A stretch of 64,000 bases of DNA from UMGS1498 sp900552335 (GCA_902477075.1 CABSFU010000004.1:18417-82416), one strand, 5' to 3'. Numbered from the stretch's first letter, positions 16,734-25,770 are shown. The notes: a model not told the origin generated them from the letters alone. Numbers and translations: made by a program.

Positions 16734-17648
16734 ATGTATTCAGAAGATAGTAAACAACAAATTCAAAAAATAGAAAGAGAAAATTTTCGAAAGCTAAAAA
16801 AACAAGAAAATAAAAATAAAATAATTCCAGTAACAGATGATATCTTGCATATAAGTGATTTTACAATAAAAAAATTTTCACATTCTGGTGATAGTGGTGA
16901 TCTATATTTAGCAACCAACAAACGCAATTCCAATGAAAAATACATTTTAAAACATGAATATTATGATTCAGCATGCAATGAATATATGTATAGCAAAATA
17001 GGAAATAAAATGGGAATTTCAATAGCTCCTGTTAAACTCTTCATCTTAGATGATAAAGAGGATAAATTTAAAAGTGATTTTGTATGTGGAATTCAATATC
17101 TAGAAGGATGCGAACATATTAATTTTGATTATGTATGTAAAAACAAAGATAATATAGATAATTGGCAAGATTATTTTAAGATAATTTGTTTGGAAATACT
17201 ATTTGATGAAAGCGATGGAGTGGAAATTGTGAAATATGGTCACAAAATATATAGAATAGATACAACAGCTTCCTTTACTATATCAGATTTTTTTCTTCAT
17301 TCATTGGCCTATGATTATGAGAAGAATGGAATCAATATTAGAGAATTTGCTAATAAAACCATTCTAAAAATGGCGGAGAGGAACACTGCATTACGACTTC
17401 CTAGATGGAAAGATGATGTAGATAATATTCTAGAAAGATATGGTAAAGAATATTTGCCTTATTATTTAGAACCTTACCGATTACTAGAAAAGGTTACAGA
17501 AAAAGATATAAAAGAGTGGTGTTCTATTTTAACCATTTTTTATCCTGATATAATAGGGGATTACTACCAAAAATATTTTAATAATTTAAAACTAGATGTA
17601 CAAGAATTTCTTGCTCAGATGGAAAAACAAGTGCTTGTTACGGCTTAG
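16734..17648 (+). CDS. Putative HipA-like / kinase-fold protein with degenerate catalytic segment
   Basis: This 304-residue protein looks like a divergent kinase of the HipA/PI-kinase-like group. It has a glycine loop (SHSGDSGDLYLA), a lysine strand (KYILKHEY), an acid helix (CNEYMYSKIG), and a metal-loop-like YRIDTTASFTIS. Where active relatives have a D-x-x-x-x-N catalytic segment, this protein has LFDESDGVEIV, so key residues may be lost. Substrate unknown. AGAGGTG precedes the ATG. Whether it belongs to the core genome or to an older island is unclear. Confidence 0.45.
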   Translation: MYSEDSKQQIQKIERENFRKLKKQENKNKIIPVTDDILHISDFTIKKFSHSGDSGDLYLATNKRNSNEKYILKHEYYDSACNEYMYSKIGNKMGISIAPVKLFILDDKEDKFKSDFVCGIQYLEGCEHINFDYVCKNKDNIDNWQDYFKIICLEILFDESDGVEIVKYGHKIYRIDTTASFTISDFFLHSLAYDYEKNGINIREFANKTILKMAERNTALRLPRWKDDVDNILERYGKEYLPYYLEPYRLLEKVTEKDIKEWCSILTIFYPDIIGDYYQKYFNNLKLDVQEFLAQMEKQVLVTA

Positions 17649-17681
17649 AATAATACATTTTATCGTAAATAGTAAAATCCT

Positions 17682-17710
17682 AAAAACTAATTTTGAAAAT
17701 TAGTTTTTTT
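17682..17710 (+). terminator. Intrinsic terminator after the kinase-like gene
   Basis: AAAAACTAATTTT and AAAATTAGTTTTT form a long A-T-rich stem with a tight loop, ending in a T tract. Confidence 0.75.
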
Positions 17711-17741
17711 GTGAAAGCTATGTGAAAATAATGTAAGGCAA

Positions 17742-17770
17742 TTGACATTTTTAAAGAAAAAGCATATGAT
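17742..17770 (+). promoter_or_regulatory. Promoter of the marR-ABC operon
   Basis: TTGACA (17742-17747) and TATGAT (17765-17770) with a 17-base spacer, 33 bases before the MarR-type ATG. Confidence 0.7.
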
Positions 17771-17802
17771 GATAAAGTGTAAGTGGTAAGGAAGCAGATA
17801 AA

Positions 17803-18240
17803 ATGAATAAAAATATTTTGTATCAAATTAAAACACTAGAAAAATTAGTGATTAGAAGTCTTTTAGAAGAAAAAGAAATTCATTGTTTACCAACTCCAAC
17901 GCAAATACAAATCATAGAATATATTCAAAATCAAAAGGAAGACGTTTACCAAAAAGATTTAGAAAAAAATTTAAATCTGCGTAGAGCAACTGTATCAGGA
18001 GTTTTAAAAACAATGGAAAAAAATCATATCGTTAAAAGAGAAGAATCTTTAACTGATGGAAGGACGAAAAAAATTGTTTTAAGTCCACAAGCAAAAGAAA
18101 TATTTGAAAAAAAACAACTTCAAATCCATACACTAGAACAAAAACTAATACAAAATATAAAAAAAGAAGATTTACTAAATTTTGAAAAAGTATTAGAACA
18201 AATGATTACCAATATACAAGAAGGGAAGAAAATATGTTAA
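17803..18240 (+). CDS. MarR-family transcriptional regulator
   Basis: The 145-residue protein has the winged helix of MarR regulators: KDLEKNLNLRRATVSGVLKTM as recognition region and RTKKIVLSPQAKEIFEK as wing. MarR proteins bind as dimers to palindromes near their own promoters and release on ligand binding. Its stop overlaps the start of the first ABC gene, so it very likely regulates the exporter operon that follows. Confidence 0.9.
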   Translation: MNKNILYQIKTLEKLVIRSLLEEKEIHCLPTPTQIQIIEYIQNQKEDVYQKDLEKNLNLRRATVSGVLKTMEKNHIVKREESLTDGRTKKIVLSPQAKEIFEKKQLQIHTLEQKLIQNIKKEDLLNFEKVLEQMITNIQEGKKIC

Positions 18241-19997
18241 AACTATTAAAAAATTTCACAAAAAAAGAATGGTTTTTAGCCATATGTAGTTTATTACTTG
18301 TCTTTATGCAAGTATGGCTAGAATTAAAAATGCCAGATTATATGTCTGAAATTACTAAATTGGTTCAGACAGAAGGAAATCACATGCATGACATTTTAAT
18401 CAATGGTGGTTATATGTTACTATGTGCAGCAGGAAGTTTGTTGTCCGCCATTATTGTTGGATATTTTATTGCTAATATATCCGCTACTTTCTCTTTAAAA
18501 ACAAGAAAACAAATATTTGATAAAGTAGAAAATATGGCAATGAATGAAGTAAAACAATTCTCTACTAGTAGTTTGATTACAAGAACTACAAACGATATTA
18601 CACAAGTAGAAATGTTGATTGGAATGGGGTTACAGTTACTCATGAAAGCACCTATCACAGCTATTTGGGCAATTACTAAAATTTTAAATAAAAGTTGGCA
18701 ATGGAGTGCTTTAACAGCCGTAGCCGTCGTTATTCTATTATCTGTTATTTTCTCTTTAATGATGATTGTAATGCCTAGATTTAAAATTGTTCAAAAATTG
18801 ATTGATAAAATAAATGGTGTAACACGTGAAAATTTAACAGGAATCCGTGTAGTAAGGGCTTTTAATGCAGAAGAATATCAAGAAAATAAATTTAATAACG
18901 CTAATGAAGCATTAACAAATCAACAATTATTTAATCAAAAAAAGTTTGCTATTATGTCTCCAATTATGTACTTAGTAATGAATTTCTTGACTTTATTTAT
19001 CTATTTTATTGGTGCCTACTTAATAAAGGATGCTACAATGATAAATAAAATTGAGATATTTGGAAATATGGTTGTTTTCTCATCCTATGCTATGCAAGTC
19101 ATTATGTCATTTCTAATGTTAGCTATGATTTTTATGATGCTGCCTAGAGCTAGTGTATCAGCAAAGCGTATTAATGAAGTACTTGATGCACCTATTAGTA
19201 TTGAAGATGGAACCATCAAAAAAAATAAAAATGGTGAGGTTGGAACCGTTGAATTTAGACATGTTTCTTTCAAATATCCAGACGCAGAAGAATATCTATT
19301 GAAGAATATATCCTTTAAAGCAAATAAAGGTGAAACTGTCGCTTTTATAGGCTCTACAGGAAGTGGTAAATCAACTTTAATTAATTTAGTTCCTAGATTT
19401 TATGATGCAACAGAGGGAGAAGTTTTAGTGGATGGTATTAATGTAAAAGAATACAGTCAAGAATTCTTACACCAAAAATTAGGCTATATTCCTCAAAAGG
19501 CAGTTATGTTTAATGGAACAGTTACTTCTAATGTTTCTTATGGTGACAGTGCGAATGAAATTACAGAGAAAAAAATAAAAGAAGCAATTGAAGTAGCACA
19601 AGGAAAAGATTTTGTTGAAAAATTAGATGATACTTATGAAGCACATATTGCTAGTGGAGGAACAAATGTGTCAGGGGGACAAAAACAACGTCTAGCAATC
19701 GCTAGAGCTATTGCACGTAATCCTGAAATCTATATTTTTGATGATTCTTTCTCCGCCTTGGATTATAAAACTGACGCTGCTTTAAGAAAAGCTCTAAAGA
19801 AATATACAAAAGATGCTACTAGTTTAATCGTAGCTCAAAGAATTGGAACAATCATGAATGCCGATAAAATATTAGTATTAGATAACGGTACCTGTGTTGG
19901 AATGGGTACACATCAAGAATTATTAAAAAATTGTGAAGTTTATCAACAAATAGCGTTATCACAATTATCAAAGGAGGAATTAGAAAATGGAAAATAA
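18234..19997 (+). CDS. ABC exporter half-transporter A (heterodimer partner, degenerate site)
   Basis: The 587-residue protein has an N-terminal six-helix membrane domain (about 1-320) and a C-terminal ATPase: Walker A GSTGSGKST near 372, signature NVSGGQKQR near 477, Walker B IYIFDDSFSALD. The residue after the Walker B Asp is Asp instead of the catalytic Glu, the usual mark of the non-hydrolysing site in heterodimeric exporters such as BmrCD or LmrCD. It overlaps marR and its partner gene. Probable multidrug or lipid export. Confidence 0.92.
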   Translation: MLKLLKNFTKKEWFLAICSLLLVFMQVWLELKMPDYMSEITKLVQTEGNHMHDILINGGYMLLCAAGSLLSAIIVGYFIANISATFSLKTRKQIFDKVENMAMNEVKQFSTSSLITRTTNDITQVEMLIGMGLQLLMKAPITAIWAITKILNKSWQWSALTAVAVVILLSVIFSLMMIVMPRFKIVQKLIDKINGVTRENLTGIRVVRAFNAEEYQENKFNNANEALTNQQLFNQKKFAIMSPIMYLVMNFLTLFIYFIGAYLIKDATMINKIEIFGNMVVFSSYAMQVIMSFLMLAMIFMMLPRASVSAKRINEVLDAPISIEDGTIKKNKNGEVGTVEFRHVSFKYPDAEEYLLKNISFKANKGETVAFIGSTGSGKSTLINLVPRFYDATEGEVLVDGINVKEYSQEFLHQKLGYIPQKAVMFNGTVTSNVSYGDSANEITEKKIKEAIEVAQGKDFVEKLDDTYEAHIASGGTNVSGGQKQRLAIARAIARNPEIYIFDDSFSALDYKTDAALRKALKKYTKDATSLIVAQRIGTIMNADKILVLDNGTCVGMGTHQELLKNCEVYQQIALSQLSKEELENGK

Positions 19998-22272
19998 TCG
20001 ATCTCCTAGGAGAGGACCAGGCTCTGTAAATACAGAAAAAGCAAAAGATTTTAAAAGTGCTATTAAAAGATTATTTACAGAACTAAAAGGTTTTCAAATT
20101 ATAATTTTTGTTTCTCTAATATTAGCTATTTTAGGATCTATTTTATCTATTGTTGCCCCTAAACAGTTGTCTAAATTGACTGATGAAATTTCAAATGGAT
20201 TAGTTATCAATACTTCTAATTTAGAAACAATTTCAAGTCAAATATCCTCTTCTTTATCAAAAGAAAATATGAATAGCGCTCTTCCTAGCATTTTAAATAT
20301 ATCTTTAAACGAAGAGACGATAGGATCTATCTTAGCTTCTGATTTATCAGAACAAGATAAGCAATTGTTTCAGAAATTTCTTCTTAATCCACGTGATTTA
20401 ATTCAAACTCTTCCTGATATTGTTTTAAATAAAATTCTTTCAAGCTCTGTATATGAAGGAGTAACCATATCTAAAGAGGATAAAATAGAATTATTAAAAG
20501 GAAATATGTCAGAAAGTGTTTCTAGTGTATTGTTGCATGATTTTGTAGTGGATGGAACGACTATTTCTGTAAAAGACCAAATTGATTTTTTAAATATCAT
20601 GAGCAGTGTGAATAAAGAAGGGGATGCTACACAACTTTATCAAAAAATGGAAGAAATGCCAGAAAGTATTCAAACCGTATTAGAACCAAATATGAATTTA
20701 ATTGTGATTCGTAATGTTGTTATTTTCTTAGCATCTTTATACATTTGCAGTGCATTATTTACTTATATTGAATCGATTTTAATGACCAATGTATCTAACA
20801 AATTTGCCTTTAAACTAAGAAACCGTATTTCTAAAAAAATCAATCAATTGCCCCTTAATTATTTTGATAACCATATAACAGGCGACATTTTATCTAGAGT
20901 AACGAACGACGTAGATACAGTCGCACAAAATATGAATCAAACGTTGGCAACTTTAGTAAGTGCAATTACTTTATTTTTAGGAAGTATCTTTATGATGTTT
21001 ATTACCAATTGGGTAATGGCTATCACTGCCATATTATCTAGTTTGTTTGGCTTTATTTTTATGTTTCTTGTACTAGGAAAATCGCAAAAATATTTTGTGG
21101 CAAGACAAACAGAATTAGGAAATTTGAATGGTCATATTGAAGAAATTTATTCTGGATTAAATGTTGTAAAAGTATATAACGGAAAAAGAGAAGCTGATAA
21201 AACATTCGATTTATATAATGAAAAAGTTTATAATGCTAATAGAAAAAGCCAATTTCTATCTGGATTAATGATGCCAATGATGAGTTTTATTGGAAACTTT
21301 GGCTATGTTGCGGTTTGTATAGTAGGAGCTTTACTTGCTATGAATGGTTATATTACGTTTGGTGTAATTGTAGCTTTTATCTCCTATGTTAGATTGTTTA
21401 CATCTCCATTATCTCAAATAGCACAAGCAATGTCTTCTTTACAATCTACAGCAGCAGCTAGTGAAAGGGTATTTGAGTTTTTAGATGAAAAAGAAATGAA
21501 AAGGGAAGAAAATATAAAAACAACTTTACCAAGAGAAAAAGTAAAAGGAGAAATTGAATTTAAAAATGTGGAATTTACCTATGATGGAAATGAAAAACCA
21601 ACTATTTATAATTTCAGTGCAAAAGCTTTACCAGGTGAAAAAATAGCAATTGTTGGTCCGACTGGTGCTGGTAAGACAACAATGGTAAATTTATTGATGA
21701 AATTTTATGAAATTAATGATGGTGACATTTCTATTGATGGCATTTCCATTCATGATTTAACAAGAGAAAATATTCATGATTTATTTACGATGGTATTACA
21801 GGATACATGGTTATTTAATGGCACTGTGAAGGAAAATATTATTTATAATCGTAAAAATATTAGTGATGAAGATGTGGAACGTGTATGTAAGGTAGTAGGG
21901 TTGGATCATTTTATTCGTACTTTACCAAATGGTTATGATTCTGTTCTTTCGGATAATGATAGCGTTTCTGCTGGACAAAGGCAACTTTTAACAATCGCTC
22001 GTGGTATGTTGGATGATACACCTTTCTTAATTTTAGATGAAGCAACTTCTAATGTGGATACTAGAACAGAAGAATTAGTTCAAAGGGCAATGGATAAATT
22101 GACAGAGGGAAGAACTTCTTTCATTATTGCTCATAGACTTTCTACTATCAAAAATGCGGATTTAATTTTAGTTATGAAAGACGGTAATATTATTGAACAA
22201 GGCAACCATGAGGAATTAATGGTCAAAAATGGTTTTTATGCTGAATTATATAATTCTCAATTTGAATTATAG
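19987..22272 (+). CDS. ABC exporter half-transporter B with extracellular insertion
   Basis: At 761 residues this half-transporter is about 170 longer than usual. The extra part (about residues 75-240) lies between the first and second membrane helices and would be outside the cell. It is Ser/Asn/Leu rich and I recognise no domain in it. The ATPase has Walker A GPTGAGKTT near 556, a variant signature SVSAGQRQL, and Walker B ILDEATSNVD with the catalytic Glu, complementing the degenerate partner. The start lies 11 bases inside the partner gene with GGAGG upstream. Confidence 0.92.
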   Translation: MENNRSPRRGPGSVNTEKAKDFKSAIKRLFTELKGFQIIIFVSLILAILGSILSIVAPKQLSKLTDEISNGLVINTSNLETISSQISSSLSKENMNSALPSILNISLNEETIGSILASDLSEQDKQLFQKFLLNPRDLIQTLPDIVLNKILSSSVYEGVTISKEDKIELLKGNMSESVSSVLLHDFVVDGTTISVKDQIDFLNIMSSVNKEGDATQLYQKMEEMPESIQTVLEPNMNLIVIRNVVIFLASLYICSALFTYIESILMTNVSNKFAFKLRNRISKKINQLPLNYFDNHITGDILSRVTNDVDTVAQNMNQTLATLVSAITLFLGSIFMMFITNWVMAITAILSSLFGFIFMFLVLGKSQKYFVARQTELGNLNGHIEEIYSGLNVVKVYNGKREADKTFDLYNEKVYNANRKSQFLSGLMMPMMSFIGNFGYVAVCIVGALLAMNGYITFGVIVAFISYVRLFTSPLSQIAQAMSSLQSTAAASERVFEFLDEKEMKREENIKTTLPREKVKGEIEFKNVEFTYDGNEKPTIYNFSAKALPGEKIAIVGPTGAGKTTMVNLLMKFYEINDGDISIDGISIHDLTRENIHDLFTMVLQDTWLFNGTVKENIIYNRKNISDEDVERVCKVVGLDHFIRTLPNGYDSVLSDNDSVSAGQRQLLTIARGMLDDTPFLILDEATSNVDTRTEELVQRAMDKLTEGRTSFIIAHRLSTIKNADLILVMKDGNIIEQGNHEELMVKNGFYAELYNSQFEL

Positions 22273-22319
22273 AGTTTTTTATTAAAGTATGATATACTAC
22301 ATAGTAGGAGAGTGAAGTT

Positions 22320-22856
22320 ATGCAAAGAATTAATGAATTTATTAAAACAAATATTTTTTCATCTGTATTGTTAGCTATATTAGGATTTATACTAGTTATT
22401 AAACCTGATACTGTTCTTTCAATTATTGCTTATGCCACCGCTGTTATTTTATTAGCTGTGGGGATTAATGCAATTATTCGATATGTTCAAGATCATAATC
22501 AAACATTTAATTTATTTGGGGGAATCATTTCCTTGATTGCATCTATCTTTTTGTTCTTTCGCTATGAAACAGTGGTTTCCTTTATTCCATTTATTTTAGG
22601 AATTTACATTGTAATTAGCAGTTCTTTAAAGTTAGAGTATGTATTTCGAATGAAAAATGAGAACAATCCTAAGTATTTAAATATTTTATTTTCAATTATC
22701 GTTAGTTTAATATGTGGTATTTTTCTAATTTTTAATCCATTTTCATCTACTTTAGTAATTACTAGGGTAATTGGTATTTTAATTATGATTTATTCTATTT
22801 TAGATATTTATCAGACTCATTTATTGAAAAAAGAAATAAAAAATTTTATTATTTAA
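22320..22856 (+). CDS. DUF308/HdeD-like membrane protein
   Basis: The 178-residue protein has about six hydrophobic segments arranged in repeated pairs, with GFILVIKPDTVLSIIAYATA and GIISLIASIFLFF, as in the HdeD/DUF308 family. Function is poorly known; E. coli HdeD is linked to acid stress. GGAGAG precedes the ATG and a TATACT-like -10 box lies just upstream. Located between the ABC operon and tRNA-Gly. Confidence 0.75.
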   Translation: MQRINEFIKTNIFSSVLLAILGFILVIKPDTVLSIIAYATAVILLAVGINAIIRYVQDHNQTFNLFGGIISLIASIFLFFRYETVVSFIPFILGIYIVISSSLKLEYVFRMKNENNPKYLNILFSIIVSLICGIFLIFNPFSSTLVITRVIGILIMIYSILDIYQTHLLKKEIKNFII

Positions 22857-22890
22857 AAATAAGGCTAAATCGTCTTATTTTTATTTTTTT
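22855..22890 (+). terminator. Intrinsic terminator of the DUF308 gene
   Basis: AAAAATAAG (22855-22863) pairs with CTTATTTTT (22874-22882), followed by a T-rich tail. Confidence 0.75.
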
Positions 22891-22902
22891 CTATATTATG
22901 TA

Positions 22903-22930
22903 TTGACAGACTCTTAAAAAAGAGTATAAT
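22903..22930 (+). promoter_or_regulatory. Promoter of tRNA-Gly
   Basis: TTGACA (22903-22908) and TATAAT (22925-22930), 16-base spacer. The spacer holds a small inverted repeat ACTCTT/AAGAGT. Confidence 0.75.
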
Positions 22931-22948
22931 TAAAAATGCCTACTAAAT

Positions 22949-23022
22949 GCGGATGTAGTTTAATGGTAGAATAAGAGCCTTCCAAGCTCCTGACGGGAGT
23001 TCGATTCTCCTCATCCGCTCCA
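22949..23022 (+). tRNA. tRNA-Gly (anticodon TCC), CCA encoded
   Basis: The acceptor GCGGATG pairs with CATCCGC. The anticodon loop is CTTCCAA with anticodon TCC, the T arm is GGGAG-TTCGATT-CTCCT, and the gene ends TCCA. The 3' end GCTCCA is the attachment core of the E3/E4 array. Confidence 0.95.
23017..23022 (+). other. att core at the tRNA-Gly 3' end
   Basis: GCTCCA closes tRNA-Gly and recurs at 41821-41826 (E3/E4 junction) and 45432-45437 (E4 right end), each followed by an ATTGA-like sequence. Confidence 0.55.
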
Positions 23023-23033
23023 TTGAGAGAATT

Positions 23034-23061
23034 ACTCACACTTTGTGTGAGTTTTATTTTT
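23034..23061 (+). terminator. First terminator after tRNA-Gly
   Basis: ACTCACAC-TTT-GTGTGAGT, then TTTATTTTT. Lies 11 bases after the tRNA. Confidence 0.8.
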
Positions 23062-23068
23062 ATAGAAT

Positions 23069-23100
23069 ATCCTATATCACTTGTTGATATGGGATTTTTT
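23069..23100 (+). terminator. Terminator upstream of the E3 small gene
   Basis: ATCCTATATCA pairs with TGATATGGGAT (11 bp, one wobble), then T6. Only 24 bases remain before the small-gene ATG, just enough for AAAGGAGG. Confidence 0.8.
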
Positions 23101-23124
23101 CATATACGAAAGGAGGATTAACAA

Positions 23125-23424
23125 ATGAAAATAACCATAGAACATTTAGAATTTCCTTTAAGTGTTAAGGATAAAATTACTAAAATACCTAAAATATCAA
23201 AATTACATTTAAATTTTATATCTGGTAAAAATATTCATTTTGATAAGACTAACCTATCTATAAAAGAACCACATAAGATTATTATCAGTAATGAATCAAT
23301 TTGTTTAATCTTAATTTCTTATGACAATGATAACAACTTATATTTAAAAGATAGTCATGAAATTATAACTCTAAGTAGATTGTCCAATCTAGTTTTAAAA
23401 ATGCAAGAAATAAAAAAACTTTAA
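23125..23424 (+). CDS. Small att-proximal protein, family copy 3 (divergent)
   Basis: This 99-residue protein keeps the FDKTNLSIKEPHKIIIS segment that matches the family motif (TNL, EPH, III). The N-terminal part differs from the E1 and E4 copies and the NG turn is replaced by ISGKNIHF. It occupies the same place: directly after a terminator at the element end and ahead of a recombinase leader. AAAGGAGG is the ribosome site. Function unknown. Confidence 0.65.
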   Translation: MKITIEHLEFPLSVKDKITKIPKISKLHLNFISGKNIHFDKTNLSIKEPHKIIISNESICLILISYDNDNNLYLKDSHEIITLSRLSNLVLKMQEIKKL

Positions 23425-23492
23425 ACCTTATTTTTTCCTTATTTTATAAATAATTAAAAACCATTATGATATATTTTTTAAGTGGATGTCCG

Positions 23493-23521
23493 TTGACTGT
23501 CCTGTCAAAATATGGTATTAT
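23493..23521 (+). promoter_or_regulatory. Promoter of the E3 recombinase leader
   Basis: TTGACT (23493-23498) and TATTAT (23516-23521) with a 17-base spacer, the same hexamers and spacing as at 6052-6080 in E1. Confidence 0.65.
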
Positions 23522-23559
23522 GGTAATATACGAAAATTGTAAATAATCGTATATTTTAA

Positions 23560-23604
23560 GTGTTTTGTAGTTCTTAACACAAGGGAGATTCTCTTGTGTT
23601 TTTT
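23560..23604 (+). promoter_or_regulatory. Attenuator with competing hairpins ahead of the E3 recombinase
   Basis: The terminator is AACACAAG (23576-23583) paired with CTTGTGTT (23593-23600), then T4. GTGTT at 23560-23564 can instead pair with AACAC (23576-23580) and would prevent the terminator. A further inverted repeat, AATATACG with CGTATATT, lies near the start of the transcript. Confidence 0.6.
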
Positions 23605-23640
23605 GTCGTTCAAAATTAATAATGGAAAGGAGAAAAAACT

Positions 23641-23694
23641 ATGAACGAAGAAAAAAAGAACGTTATTGCCGGACTATATCCTCGTGTTTCGACT
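23641..23694 (+). pseudogene. 5' fragment of the E3 serine recombinase, cut by E5
   Basis: ATG 23641, behind a good AAAGGAG, opens MNEEKKNVIAGLYPRVST, the conserved start of a serine recombinase with catalytic S17 (codon 23689-23691). After the next codon the sequence switches to E5 end sequence and stops shortly. The rest of the gene resumes at 34061. Joined at the shared AC dinucleotide, the two parts form a 579-residue recombinase without any frame correction. Confidence 0.9.
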
Positions 23695-23715
23695 CAAGCT
23701 CCTAAAAGTGAGAAA
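23689..23715 (+). other. attL of E5
   Basis: The host side ends TTTCG and AC (23692-23693) is the proposed crossover. The element arm is TCAAGCTCCT followed by AAAAGTGAGAAA. Confidence 0.8.
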
Positions 23716-23720
23716 AAATA

Positions 23721-25313
23721 TTAAATTAAAGGTTTAAAGTTGTAATAAATCTCTATATTTTGTTCATTATCAACAACTATTTTATCAATTAAAGCCGAGA
23801 GTAGTTCTCTACTTGGTTTTTTAAGTTTTAAATAGGTTTCTATTATATTCTTATATTGTTCGTTTTCTTTTGAACTGATTTTATTCTTTAATTGGTATAA
23901 TTTAAGTTCTATATCTTGTTTTTCATCTTTCATTTTGCTTTTTTCCTGTGTTAAAAGGTTATATTGCCTTAAAAACATATCCTCATCAATAATTCCTTTT
24001 AATTTATCTTTATATATTTTATCAATATAAGTATCTTGTGAAGACAATTTACTTTTTATCTTAGATAGTTTGTTTTCTAAATCTGCTTGTAATTTCAATA
24101 TCTTGTTATTATTTTTTAGGATTCCTTCAAAATTACTTGTTTTAAGGTATTGACGACATTTCTTTCTAACATCTTTTAGCACTGCTTCTTCTAAATCAAA
24201 ATAATTTAATTTGTGATTAGAACAAAAATGATATTTAGAGTATTTTTTGTATAAGGAACATATACAATATGCTTTTTCTACTTTTTCACCATTTGCTTTT
24301 GTATATTTGCTCCTATCAATACCCATTCTATGCCCACAATTCTTACAATAGATAAAACCTCTAAATAAATATGGTAGTTCTTTTCCATAATTATTTCTAT
24401 TTTTATCAGCCATACTTTGAACTATATTAAAAGTTTCTTCATCAATGATAGCAGGACAAGCACCATTAACAATAATCCATTCATCTTCGTTATATCTTCT
24501 TCGTGATTTAGTTTTATAACTTGTTTTATATTGTTTTCCCTGTGCTAAATTACCTATATAAGTAGGATTTCTTAACATATCTCTAACTGTTGATGTTTGC
24601 CACATTCCATAAGTTATTTTAGGATTTTTATATACTTTTCCTTTATATACACTTGGACTTGGTATGTTTTCATCAGTTAAAGTATTACATATAGTCGTTA
24701 ATCCCATGCCACTTTTAGCCATTTCAAATATTCTTTGAACTATTGGTGCCGTTTCTTCATCAATAATTAGTTCGTGTTTATCATAAGGTAGATTTTTCTT
24801 ATAACCATAAGGTTCAGTACTGCCCATAAACTTACCTAATTTTTTTTGAGATGTTAATGTTGCTTTTATCTTCTTTGAAATATCTTCAACATACATTTCA
24901 TTAAATAATGCTTTAATCATTATTTTGTTATTATCTTTATTTTTATCAAAACTATCATAATCTTCGCTAACTGAATAAAATCTAATATTCTTATTTGGAA
25001 AATATTCAGTAGCATACATTATGCTTTGTGTCATATTTCTACCTAAACGACTTGTATCTTTTGTAATAACCATATTGATTTTTTTCTTATCTATATCTTC
25101 AAGTAGTCTTTGGAAATTTTCTCTATCAAATTGAGTTCCACTAACACCATCATCAATATAAGTATCTACAACTTCTAAATCGTTTTTAATTACATATTCC
25201 ATTATGTAATCTCTTTGATTAGAAATACTGTCACTTTCGCCTTTACCTTCTTTTACATCTGCTATTGATAATCTTAAATATATACCAACTTTAAATGTTC
25301 CATTAGTATTCAT
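23721..25313 (-). CDS. Large serine recombinase (integrase) of E5
   Basis: The 530-residue protein has the resolvase domain with catalytic S16 in IYLRLSIADV and the SRLGRN segment. A recombinase domain follows (EPYGYKKNLPYDK onward), then a zinc ribbon (CKNCGHRMG, later C and H residues) and a C-terminal coiled coil. It belongs to the Tn4451/TnpX-like branch. Its stop codon lies 6 bases from the left arm repeat, the usual place for an integrase next to its att site. AAGGAGC precedes the start. Confidence 0.95.
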   Translation of the reverse strand: MNTNGTFKVGIYLRLSIADVKEGKGESDSISNQRDYIMEYVIKNDLEVVDTYIDDGVSGTQFDRENFQRLLEDIDKKKINMVITKDTSRLGRNMTQSIMYATEYFPNKNIRFYSVSEDYDSFDKNKDNNKIMIKALFNEMYVEDISKKIKATLTSQKKLGKFMGSTEPYGYKKNLPYDKHELIIDEETAPIVQRIFEMAKSGMGLTTICNTLTDENIPSPSVYKGKVYKNPKITYGMWQTSTVRDMLRNPTYIGNLAQGKQYKTSYKTKSRRRYNEDEWIIVNGACPAIIDEETFNIVQSMADKNRNNYGKELPYLFRGFIYCKNCGHRMGIDRSKYTKANGEKVEKAYCICSLYKKYSKYHFCSNHKLNYFDLEEAVLKDVRKKCRQYLKTSNFEGILKNNNKILKLQADLENKLSKIKSKLSSQDTYIDKIYKDKLKGIIDEDMFLRQYNLLTQEKSKMKDEKQDIELKLYQLKNKISSKENEQYKNIIETYLKLKKPSRELLSALIDKIVVDNEQNIEIYYNFKPLI

Positions 25314-25386
25314 AATTTGCTCCTTTCTTGCCTAATGAAACACATCTTTAATATACATATATATTATACCATTTTTACCCTTATTT

Positions 25387-25479
25387 TTAAAGGATTTCGT
25401 TATAATATATTATTAAAAATTGTTCCATTATTTCTTGTAAAGTTTTACCATTTTCGTTAAATATACTTGTTATATTCAT
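25387..25479 (-). CDS. Small protein (30 residues), unknown
   Basis: A short frame, MNITSIFNENGKTLQEIMEQ and ten more residues, has AAAGGATTTT upstream of its ATG. It lies in the promoter region of the E5 integrase on the same strand. I do not recognise a named family. Confidence 0.45.
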   Translation of the reverse strand: MNITSIFNENGKTLQEIMEQFLIIYYNEIL

Positions 25480-25737
25480 AAGTTTAAAATCCTTTCGTAA
25501 TTTCAAAACTTATACCTGTATAAGTGGCATTATCTATACCTTTTCTCGCTTAAGCAACTTTAGAATAACAATTAGTGAAAATAAATAATATATGAAAGTA
25601 GCACCACATTTTATTCTATTTTGAAAATATAAAATCCCTTATAAATAAAGGACTACAAGAGTTTTATATACCGATTTTTCAATTAAAAAAACAATTTTTA
25701 AACCTATTTTAACTTTGAAAAAACTTTGATAAGATGA
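25480..25737. other. Non-coding region of E5 between divergent units
   Basis: A+T-rich, with several promoter-like TATAAT or TTGAAA patches. I see no convincing gene, repeat or structured RNA in this stretch. Confidence 0.4.
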
Positions 25738-25770
25738 AATTACAAAGGCAAGGAACCAACCTTTGTAATT
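25738..25770 (+). promoter_or_regulatory. 11-bp hairpin just upstream of a ribosome site
   Basis: AATTACAAAGG (25738-25748) pairs perfectly with CCTTTGTAATT (25760-25770). It is followed within a few bases by GGAAAGG, the ribosome site of the gene at 25790. No T tract follows, so translational control or transcript stability is more likely than termination. Confidence 0.55.

Noticed and set aside
23487..23543. An 18-codon leader ORF ahead of the E3 recombinase attenuator
   Set aside because: It begins upstream of the -35 box of the only good promoter and has no ribosome site, so it is not in the leader RNA.
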